Notes under the pieces: generated by a model
The model's database searches: none
Seen by the model: the letters and a program-made list of their open reading frames with translations, nothing else
Told to the model about the DNA's origin: nothing
Virus record (IMG/VR): IMGVR_UViG_3300030329_003436
Coordinates: 31,471 to 95,470 of that record
Strand: one strand, 5' to 3'
DNA from: a virus
Length of the DNA: 64,000 nt
Program-made: the position numbers and the translations under genes
Part shown: piece by piece, positions 36,780-44,900 of the stretch
How the letters are laid out: each line of letters opens with the position of its first letter
How positions within the stretch are numbered: position 1 is the stretch's first letter

Positions 36780-37901
36780 TCAGTCTACAAACATAATAAA
36801 TGCAGCGCCAGTAGTAGCTTCTTGCACAAGCTCATGCGCTCCAATGTCCCAAGTATCTCCATTGGAATCTCTATTCCTTCCATTAATATCTATCTCTACG
36901 CCGCTAGTAGTTCCTAAGTCTGCTCCAGCGTCCACGCAATCCGAATCTTCATCTATATGAAGGTCTTCTGAGCCGCCAGTTGTAGACACGAAAGATATAT
37001 CAGCTAAGCTCTTTCCTGTTAAGGCGGTGCTGTCATTCAAATTTTGCCCCATGTCTTCGGCGTTTGAATTTGCATCTGTAGTAGTGTCTGATAAGTTGTT
37101 AGCTGTGTGAACTGTGGAGGAGGCATTCTCTTTATAATATGCTCGCTTATCATCACTAGCTGATAAGGTCGATACAATATTATTCTTTATATAAGAAACA
37201 CTAGAAGACTGGTTAGCAAATCTAATAGCAATAACGGCTTTATTTCCACCTTGTGCTGTGAGCTTATAAAGAGTATTGTTGTAAATATACAAGGTTTGTT
37301 CATAACTCCAAAACACAATTCCTTGAGTGTGGTCATTGCTAGTTTCGACGACATTATATATAATGTTATTTAATATGTATACGTTATCTCCCGATGATCC
37401 CGCAGTTGTTCCCTGTATCATAGTTGGCCCAGAACTGCCGGGATTCCCTCCTTTATCATGTATAAGATTGTTTCTTACAATGCAATTACCACCCCCTCCA
37501 AGCTGAATTGCTTTATTAGTAGTTGTAGAATCTAAGCTGTCTAAACTGATATCTAGCCATTCAATAGTAAAGTCATCTCTTTCTACTTTGATAATTCCTG
37601 TATTATGAGTAGCACCAGCTGTCGGTTTTAATAATGCTCCACTTTCTGCTGTGCCATCATGTCTATTTCCAGCAGCCACAGTTAGTTTAACAGAATTAAG
37701 ATCTTGGCCAGAACTCCCACCGATACTAGTTCCTCCGTCTATAGTTGTCTGAGCGCCTGTGAATGTAGAGTCTGCATACATTTCTCCAACAGCATCATCC
37801 CCATCTGAATATATAGATTCATCAGATAAGTCTGCCTCCCATGCAGAAATAGTAGAGTAGTCTCTACTGCTGGTTCCTATAGTTTTTGTTACAGTAGCCA
37901 T
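36780..37901 (-). CDS. Right-handed beta-helix fibre/adhesin (373 aa)
   Basis: The repeated short strands with Asn ladders (NCIVRNNLIHDKGG, NVYILNNIIYNVVETSND, TLYIYNNTLYKLTA, SYIKNNIVSTLSA) are typical of a parallel right-handed beta-helix of the pectate-lyase/tailspike type. The C-terminal GRNRDSNGDTWDIGAHELV is a motif common at the end of such helices. A glycan-binding or depolymerase role is possible, but I see no clear catalytic acid pair. Coupled by TAATG to the upstream 275-residue gene. Confidence 0.75.
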   Translation of the reverse strand: MATVTKTIGTSSRDYSTISAWEADLSDESIYSDGDDAVGEMYADSTFTGAQTTIDGGTSIGGSSGQDLNSVKLTVAAGNRHDGTAESGALLKPTAGATHNTGIIKVERDDFTIEWLDISLDSLDSTTTNKAIQLGGGGNCIVRNNLIHDKGGNPGSSGPTMIQGTTAGSSGDNVYILNNIIYNVVETSNDHTQGIVFWSYEQTLYIYNNTLYKLTAQGGNKAVIAIRFANQSSSVSYIKNNIVSTLSASDDKRAYYKENASSTVHTANNLSDTTTDANSNAEDMGQNLNDSTALTGKSLADISFVSTTGGSEDLHIDEDSDCVDAGADLGTTSGVEIDINGRNRDSNGDTWDIGAHELVQEATTGAAFIMFVD

Positions 37902-38728
37902 TACAACAACCCTTCTGTGATCTTATCATAAGTTAAAATATCAATATGCTCTCTTTCATCCATTGGTTTTCTGCAATCACACATATGGTCTGGGTTTCTC
38001 AGGTCATCTATAGAACTTCCAAGTTCGGTAGACAAATCCCAATAGGGAACAAACCATTTTCTCTTTGCTAAAACAACTGGTTCGTAATCCTCTGGAGTGT
38101 CTTCAGGAATATCTTCAATAGCAGGTAAAGCTCTTTCTGTTACAGTGCCGCCGGAAAGTTCAACTCTAGTAAAAGAATCTCCATCGTAATTTCTTCCCGA
38201 AGTATTGATGCAAACGAAATGCCTTTTCTCTAGGTCTGTAAAAGGCCAGCTATTATGACTGCTTTGTAAATTGTCGCTTTCGGTCTCTATGTGATTCCAA
38301 GCTACTGGAATGAAAACCTCAGCATCATTTCTCATCTTGCCATACCATACTTCACCACCACTAGGCCCAAATATTTTGTGTCTAGGGTTTTTAAGTCTTC
38401 TAGATATATATTTGTAAGCATTGATAGCTTCGCCCTCTGCATTTGGAATAGTGTTTAAGATGTCTTCTTCGCTGGTTAACAGGTTGGTTCTCTTGACATC
38501 ATTACTATTCATTCTTTCAAACTTATAAACATGTGTAGCTTCTTGAAATTTTTGAAGCAGAGTACCTAAGTCTCTAGTTCCATTAGTGTTAAAACCGAAG
38601 TTATTAGGATGGCATATCATCTCTGCGTGAGCTAAATAAATACGATCAAGAGACATAGCTTCTACTACGTCGCCATCTTGATATCGCGGGTTAGACCCTT
38701 CAGATTTAATTTTTACTATTAGTTCCAT
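37901..38728 (-). CDS. Unknown virion-associated protein (275 aa)
   Basis: No recognised family. The product is mixed alpha/beta with a Cys-poor body and a C-terminal segment NPDHMCDCRKPMDEREHIDI. The middle contains IFGPSGGEVWYGKMRND and EVFIPVAWNHIETESDNLQS, followed by a beta-rich region. It overlaps the GT34-like gene upstream by 10 bases and the beta-helix gene downstream by one base, so it is co-translated with both. It could be a fibre component or an accessory of the modification cassette; sequence alone does not decide. Confidence 0.5.
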   Translation of the reverse strand: MELIVKIKSEGSNPRYQDGDVVEAMSLDRIYLAHAEMICHPNNFGFNTNGTRDLGTLLQKFQEATHVYKFERMNSNDVKRTNLLTSEEDILNTIPNAEGEAINAYKYISRRLKNPRHKIFGPSGGEVWYGKMRNDAEVFIPVAWNHIETESDNLQSSHNSWPFTDLEKRHFVCINTSGRNYDGDSFTRVELSGGTVTERALPAIEDIPEDTPEDYEPVVLAKRKWFVPYWDLSTELGSSIDDLRNPDHMCDCRKPMDEREHIDILTYDKITEGLL

Positions 38729-39480
38729 TTGACTTTCTCTGAGTATTTTTCCATTAAGGATTTTCTATGTGGAGCGCAATGTTTACCTGCAAAATGTATG
38801 ATAAAATCGCCTTCGTTATATGCCGTTCCAAATTCTTCTGCCAAGTCTTTAGACTTTTTAGCTCTAAACCAAGTCTCTCCCCACTCTTTAAATTCCATAG
38901 GTTCATCTTTGTTATTCATAAAGTAAAAAGAATTAAATGCCCTATTGTTTGGTTCTATCTTTACATGTTCTTCAAAACCCATCGCGTTTTCACGATAAAG
39001 ATAATTCATACCGCACTGTTCCCAGTAACTATCCTCTTTATATTTTTCAAATTCTTCGTTAGGCCACCTCCACAAAAGCCTAAGAAAATCTTTTGACCAT
39101 TTTGTATTTTTTATGAAGTAATGTCCGCAGCATAAACAACTTTTACTTTTTATACCGCAGTATTCACCTCTTCCCTGATCAGGTATTACTATATCGTATT
39201 TGTTTTCTATAAAGCTTTCTAGCTTCACGGTTTGATCCATTATCAACGCATCAATATCAGACCAAAAAACCCAATCAACATTTGTTTTTTCAAGTGTTTC
39301 AAGTATCAATAATATACTATGCCAACTTGGGTGTCTTTCTTCAAAGTTTGTTTTATAAAGACCTCGTTTTGTTACTAAGTCATAACCGTGTTTGTCACAA
39401 TATATCTGTTTGTTTCTTATGGGTATCTTTGCCCAGTCATCAAAATGGTTTGTGTAAAGTTGAGCTATTGCTATCTTCAT
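38719..39480 (-). CDS. Glycosyltransferase, GT34 (GMA12/MNN10)-like (253 aa)
   Basis: The fold markers of GT34 galactosyl/mannosyltransferases are visible: N-terminal AIAQLYTNHFDDW, then HPSWHSILLILETLEKTNVD followed by WVFWSDIDALIMD, which contains the DxD metal/nucleotide-sugar site. A C-terminal DFIIHFAGKHCAPHRKSL carries the usual His. It would transfer a sugar from a nucleotide sugar, in the cytoplasm. The gene overlaps the upstream methyltransferase by four bases (ATGA) and belongs to a tight five-gene cassette placed between fibre genes. The target could be fibre glycosylation or a host glycan; this is inferred. Confidence 0.72.
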   Translation of the reverse strand: MKIAIAQLYTNHFDDWAKIPIRNKQIYCDKHGYDLVTKRGLYKTNFEERHPSWHSILLILETLEKTNVDWVFWSDIDALIMDQTVKLESFIENKYDIVIPDQGRGEYCGIKSKSCLCCGHYFIKNTKWSKDFLRLLWRWPNEEFEKYKEDSYWEQCGMNYLYRENAMGFEEHVKIEPNNRAFNSFYFMNNKDEPMEFKEWGETWFRAKKSKDLAEEFGTAYNEGDFIIHFAGKHCAPHRKSLMEKYSEKVKWN

Positions 39481-40064
39481 TTCTTTCTAATCCATACCTG
39501 ATAATCTTTGTATATAATTTCAAGTTCGTCTTGAAACACATCAAGAAAATAATCAATTGCTTTTTTTGTTGATCCATTCATAGCCTTTGATCCGGGGCTA
39601 TTTGGGTACTTTATTCCTAATAGATAATCGTCAAAAGCTATCATGCCTCCCTTTTTCAAAACTCTAAAAGATCCTATTGCATCTTTGATAACAGCCTTTT
39701 CGTCATGATCTCCATCTACATAGATAAAATCAAAGTATTCTTTTGGAAATATTCTTAACTCCTCTGAAGAGTCTCCTTTGACAATACGGACTTTGTCTTT
39801 AAGCCCTGTCTTATTTATATTTTCTACAAATCTTACAAAGGCATCTTCAGTCCATTCAGCCCAAGCATCAATGCAAAAAAGTCTTGACTCTTTGTTTGTT
39901 AGTATATTTTCTAACATCCATATAGTTGACATTCCTTCAAAAGATCCAATCTCAAGAAATGTCAAAGGTTTATCCTTGAACTCAGATAAAAACTCGTCAA
40001 ATTGACGAACTACTTTTTCTGGGTTATTCTCAGAAAACCAATCTTCCGTAAATTTATAATCCAT
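39477..40064 (-). CDS. SAM-dependent methyltransferase, Methyltransf_24 type (195 aa)
   Basis: Class I Rossmann methyltransferase features are present: motif I FLEIGSFEGMSTIWMLEN, an acidic residue after the next strand (LFCIDAWAEW), then YFDFIYVDGDHDEKAVIKDA and LKKGGMIAFDDYLLG. This arrangement fits the Methyltransf_24/TylF-like group, often O-methyltransferases acting on sugars. Coupled by TAATG to the upstream gene and by ATGA to the GT34-like gene. It is the second of two related methyltransferases in the cassette, so each may methylate a different position or glycan. Confidence 0.78.
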   Translation of the reverse strand: MDYKFTEDWFSENNPEKVVRQFDEFLSEFKDKPLTFLEIGSFEGMSTIWMLENILTNKESRLFCIDAWAEWTEDAFVRFVENINKTGLKDKVRIVKGDSSEELRIFPKEYFDFIYVDGDHDEKAVIKDAIGSFRVLKKGGMIAFDDYLLGIKYPNSPGSKAMNGSTKKAIDYFLDVFQDELEIIYKDYQVWIRKK

Positions 40065-40744
40065 TATAACTTTTTAAGTTCTACAGAGCTTCTAACATGC
40101 CACTTATCTGTATTAGGTAAGAACCAATATACGCTAGCAACATTACCAAGCTCATAAAAGCTACCTGTACTACTAGCATTATGCTCAATGCCAAACCTGT
40201 TTTCCTCATCGTGCTTTAAGAACTCCTTGCCGTAAAAGTAATAATTTGAAATATACTCCAAATCACTCTCTACTCTTTCGTTTAACTTAAAACCGAACCT
40301 TATACCTTTTCCACTGGTTGTTATATAACAAAAAAGTATTCTTTCATCTTGACTTAATTTGTTAAATAATTGATTTGTGTATTCATCCTCAGAATACTCT
40401 TTATGCTTCTGCTGCATTATTGGAAATTTTATTTTCATTAGAGAGACGTTCTTCTCTCTATCTAGCTCCTTTGCTACTCTTGAGTTGTCTGGTCTGAATC
40501 TTTTTAAATGTTCTAAAGAATCAAACTCTCCTATGACTATTCTCACATCATGAGAAACGTAATCTATGGGATGATAAACATTGTGTCTGACATCCCTTTT
40601 TTCATCCTTGTGCAGTCCGAAAAGTTTTAAGTCTTGTACGTCTTTGCTTTCTTGCTTAGAGCCATAATCAAAAACATCTTCAAGGCTTGCATGTATCTTT
40701 TCCCATTTTGGCATCTGCTTTATATCGGTTAAATATATCAGCAT
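40064..40744 (-). CDS. Unknown cassette protein with weak primase-like (BT4734/VirE-N) resemblance (226 aa)
   Basis: No confident family. The segment ILFCYITTSGKGIRFGFKLN recalls the PSGxGL(K/R) strand-turn of BT4734/VirE N-terminal domains, which are related to archaeo-eukaryotic primases. It is followed by a helix and NRFGIEHNASSTGSFY where such proteins have their second conserved block. The catalytic acids of active primases are not evident. The gene lies between two methyltransferases with 7-base and 1-base overlaps, an odd place for a replication protein. It may instead be a carbohydrate- or fibre-related protein that I cannot name. Confidence 0.5.
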   Translation of the reverse strand: MLIYLTDIKQMPKWEKIHASLEDVFDYGSKQESKDVQDLKLFGLHKDEKRDVRHNVYHPIDYVSHDVRIVIGEFDSLEHLKRFRPDNSRVAKELDREKNVSLMKIKFPIMQQKHKEYSEDEYTNQLFNKLSQDERILFCYITTSGKGIRFGFKLNERVESDLEYISNYYFYGKEFLKHDEENRFGIEHNASSTGSFYELGNVASVYWFLPNTDKWHVRSSVELKKL

Positions 40745-41358
40745 AGCTCTTCAAAAATCCCTTTTGCTATCTCATGTTTATCCTTGTCTCTAGAAGCAAA
40801 AAAGAGTCCTCTTTCTGTGTGTTCATCTGGCCTCTTTTCTTTGTCTTCTACCCAATAATAATCTTTATGTGACTTTAAAACTCTACCTAGAAGCTCAGCC
40901 CCCTTTCCGTCATAATTACTATCAAGACTAAAAAGGTTGGTGTCGTGAGCCATGACAGTTGGGATTTCGTGTCTAAGTACCATCAACAATTCAGCGCCAG
41001 CCGCATCTATATTGTGATTGCCATCTATAAATACAAAATCAAAACCTGTCCAATGTTCTAATAAATTTTCACCCGTCTTAACATGTAACATAACGTTGTT
41101 GGGTTTATTACACATAGAAAGCAAAGTCTCTAATTGTCTAGTAGGATTTGGCTCAGCAATGTGAAAATTGAAGTCTTTGCCTTGATTCAAAGCTTCAATA
41201 AAAGCTGCGGTAGAAAGCCCTGAATATGAACCTATCTCAGCGACTCTAGTAAAATCATTCGCCATTAAAAATTCATATATAACTTCTATATGTCTTAGGT
41301 CTGTAAGCCAATGAGGGTAGTCGCAGTCTAGAGTAAATTCATATCTTTTAAAGTCCAT
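40738..41358 (-). CDS. SAM-dependent methyltransferase, Methyltransf_24 type (206 aa)
   Basis: Motif I is VAEIGSYSGLSTAAFIEALN, with FNFHIAEPNPTRQ carrying the ribose-binding region, FDFVFIDGNHNIDAAGAELL, and a later TVMAHDTNLF. This is the same subfamily style as the product of 39477-40064, about equally long, and the two are probably distant paralogues. Start ATG 41358 has GAGG seven bases upstream and lies inside the 3' end of the sulfotransferase gene (31-base overlap). Likely substrate is a sugar or other small hydroxyl-bearing group. Confidence 0.75.
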   Translation of the reverse strand: MDFKRYEFTLDCDYPHWLTDLRHIEVIYEFLMANDFTRVAEIGSYSGLSTAAFIEALNQGKDFNFHIAEPNPTRQLETLLSMCNKPNNVMLHVKTGENLLEHWTGFDFVFIDGNHNIDAAGAELLMVLRHEIPTVMAHDTNLFSLDSNYDGKGAELLGRVLKSHKDYYWVEDKEKRPDEHTERGLFFASRDKDKHEIAKGIFEELC

Positions 41359-41981
41359 TTGACTTCCTCATAATTCGATATTATATCTTTTATCGGTCTG
41401 GTTTCCTGTTTTTTTAAACTCGCAGGTCTTATCCTAAAATGTTCTAACTCTAAATAGTCTTGAATTGACTTTACTGTCCCGTCAAAATCGTCGAGCAAGT
41501 CCTCGTAAAATACTGTCTTGTATTCCACTCCAGAACTCTCAAAGGCGGCATGGGCTTTTTTCTCTCGATCTATAAACCATTCTAATTGTGCTATGTTGAG
41601 TTCTATCTGATGTGTGGATTTCTTATCTCTCCAGCAGTTTGTTCTGGTTGCTATCATCAGTGATGTAAGCTGTCCTAATATGCCCCTTCTTTTTAATAAA
41701 ATAAACTTGTCAATCTTTGAAAGAGGCAGGTCGCTACTAAGTGTTAAATGCCACACAAACCCAACATAGTGAAATTTAGCTATAGATGGGTCAATAGTGT
41801 TGTTGTATACATAATCTTTTATTTGAAAATGCTCTTTGTACTTTGGTGATGTTCTATATTTATCGTCTGGTCTAAAAAATTCACTCGCAAGTTTTATTTT
41901 TGGATGGTTGTTCAAACTCATCCTTAAATAGTGAGTGCCTGATCTTGGCGTGCTTACTATTGCACACTTTTTAGGTTTCAT
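41328..41981 (-). CDS. Sulfotransferase, Stf0-like (217 aa)
   Basis: The N-terminal STPRSGTHYLRMSLNNHP is the 5'-phosphosulfate-binding loop of PAPS-dependent sulfotransferases. The FHYVGFVWHLTLSSDLPLSK and ILLKRRGILGQLTSL region matches the Stf0-type 3'-phosphate site. FYEDLLDDFDGTVKSIQDYL near the C-terminus is also typical. The enzyme would move sulfate from PAPS to a glycan or small molecule. It is the first gene of the modification cassette, two bases after the 1,876-residue fibre gene. The phage carries a second, different sulfotransferase at 59415-60167. Confidence 0.78.
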   Translation of the reverse strand: MKPKKCAIVSTPRSGTHYLRMSLNNHPKIKLASEFFRPDDKYRTSPKYKEHFQIKDYVYNNTIDPSIAKFHYVGFVWHLTLSSDLPLSKIDKFILLKRRGILGQLTSLMIATRTNCWRDKKSTHQIELNIAQLEWFIDREKKAHAAFESSGVEYKTVFYEDLLDDFDGTVKSIQDYLELEHFRIRPASLKKQETRPIKDIISNYEEVKWTLKDMNLL

Positions 41982-41982
41982 A

Positions 41983-44900
41983 TTAGTTGTCGTTTACAGG
42001 CATGTTTTGACCGATTACGAATCCATCCATATGGCCTTCAGCCCTAATAATAAATCCATAGGTGTCAGCTTTATCATCTGTAGCAGTCATGGTTGGGGCG
42101 GTTCCTCCGGGCCAACTAATGGTAACGGCTACTGCACTTCCACCACCATCAAAGTCCATAGTGACTGCATCCCAAGCGATAGTATATGGGCCTGAACTAG
42201 CATCTTGTTCAAACCTTATCATAAATCTTTGACCAACTTTTCCATGTGTAAAGTCTATGTCTGTTACATTAGCATTTAATTCTACATCAAAGTAATTAGC
42301 CTTTCTTAAATCTATGTTTACTGTAGCATCTTCAGGTTCTGCTTCAGCGTTTGCTATAGGATGATAAACAGCTTTGGCCATACTTATAGAACCGCCATCA
42401 TGAATAGTAATGGCATCATCGCCGTCTGTGTATTCTATTAAAGCAGTTTTTAAAGCAGTTGAGGCAGTGATAGTTGTGCCTGAAATTGTATCGCCTGTTG
42501 CAATTGTTCCAAACCCAGAAGTAATCGAACCAGCATCTAAAGCTCCTACAGTAACAATACTAGAACTACCAGCAGTAGCACCTTTAGTCTCTACCGCTGT
42601 CTCTACAGCTTGTATAGCCGCTTTGATTGTTTGATTGTCTGCTATCGTACTTCCAGTAAATGTCCCTAAATGCTCATCAGTATCGGCAGAAGCTCCCACT
42701 AAAGTAAATAGATGGTCTAAGTCAAAACTCGCCTTAGTGTATGTAGTGTCTGTATCTGGAGGAACCTGCCAAGAACATGTACCATCGCCATCCACTCGCA
42801 AAAACTTGGATGTTCCCGTTTCTCCGGTAGAGGCTAATTCAGTTCCTTCTAAGTTACAAGTAATGGTGGATGAATATGCTCCGCTTCCAGTGTTAGTTTC
42901 GCTGTCAATGCTAATACCAGTACCGCCAGTTAAATCAACGCCGGTCATATCACCAACGCCTTTTGTCTCTAATTCAGTCTCTAAATCCTGAAGGGCTTGC
43001 TTGATAGTTCTGCTATCCGATATGGTACTTCCGGTAAACGTGCCAAGATTTTCATCTGTATCAGCAGAGGCGCCGACTAAGGTAAATAAGTGGTCTAAGT
43101 CAAAGCTTGCTTTAGTATATGTTGTATTTGTATCAGTGGCGGCAATAGTAATAGACCCATCACCGTTTGTTATACTGATATTACTACCAGCAGTCAGGGC
43201 AGCATTATCCCACACAGACGCCGTGTTATCATAAATAATCAAATGACCAGCGGCAGCGGATGATATATTTGTATCGTTAAGTTCAGCTAAAGTATCTTCA
43301 CTAGCTACGGCAGCATTAATTCTGTCATCAATAGCCGCAGAGGTCATTAAGCTTGTGTCATTGTCTGCAAATGACTCGCTAGCTGTCTGTATAGCCGTGA
43401 TGCCAACACTATCTACAGTAAGAGTTCCAGCAGTAGTAAATCCACCCGCAGTAATAGTTCCAGTAGTAGTATCATCGGCATCATTTACAAGAAAAGCGTC
43501 ATCTACATTAAGAGTGTCGCCAGAAAGACTGATATTAGTACCAGCGGTTAGGTTGGTGTCATCGCCAATATCAATTTGGCCCAATGTTATCGCTTGGCTA
43601 GAGATTGATAGGTAGTCATGCGAAGTAGTAACCAGAGTAACATCCGTAGAGTTATCTGTACCCGCTGCATCGACACCCAGAGCTGTTCTGGCTGCACTCG
43701 CGCTAGTAGCACCTGTTCCACCATCTCCTATAGCAAGAGTTCCAGTTATAGAACTAGCACCAAGGTCTACCGCAATCTCGGTAGACTCAATTACCAAGCC
43801 TCCATTTGCCTTGAGATCAGCCGAAAATTCAGTGCCGCTTAAACCTAATCCATCACCAGCGGTATAAGTAGTATTGGTGTCAGTAACTGTAGATGAGATA
43901 GTAACTGTTCCATCTGCCGTAGTCTCGCAGGTAATGCCAGTACCTGCTGCAAACATCAAATCGTCACCTTGAGTTATGGTAGTAGCATTACTGTCGGTAG
44001 TTGCCGATACAGTAAATCCAGAACCCATAGTATTCGTATCAGTAGCCGCTATCGTTACGGTGTCACTAGCAGCGGTTGTGGTAATGGTAACATTAGAACC
44101 AGCAGCCAATGTTAAAGTGTCGGTTGTAGTGTCCGCTACAACGTCGTCTTGGCCTGATACTGATATTGTCTTAAAGGAGAATTCGTTAGCTTCACCACCA
44201 GAACCAGCAGCGACCCAAGTAAATCCGCCACTAGAATCATCGTATGATAAGAGATAATTATCAGTAGGGCTATTGGTAGCATTTAAATGCTCTTCATCAA
44301 TAGAGCCTGCTACATAATGTTCGCTATCAACAACATCGTCGGCAATCTTGTCCCCATTAATAGCGTCATTTGCTATGTATGCTTGAGCTATCGCTGTACC
44401 CTGCCAAGTACCGGTAGAAACTTGTCCGCTGCTATTTACAACAAATATATCAGTGCCGCTGTTGTTTTCAATTTCTATTAAATTACCGCTGTGACTTCCG
44501 GCCATCTTTGCATAGAAAGCGGGGTCGGCGGCATCTTGGGTGTAAACCTGAAATGTTGGAGAACCAGCAGAAACAGTAAGTGAATCAGCTACACCAACAG
44601 CGACATGCTTGTTTTCCATATCGGCTTTGATAATAGTCTCGCTGGAAGATGGCGAGTCCCAGCCTATAAACAGCATCTTATCCGAAGTATTGCTAGCTCC
44701 GGCGTTATGGCCTAAATACACACACTTATCGCCTGTCGAAGAGCTTCCGGCGCCAGCACCAATCGCTACGGTGTCGGTGGTTGAAATAGGAGTCCCCGAT
44801 GAACCCTTAAGAGCGGCATCACCAATCGCAACAGCACCATTGCCAGCATTCCATTCTCCCGCTTGAGGCCCAATATGTACCGTATATTGGTTATTCGCCT

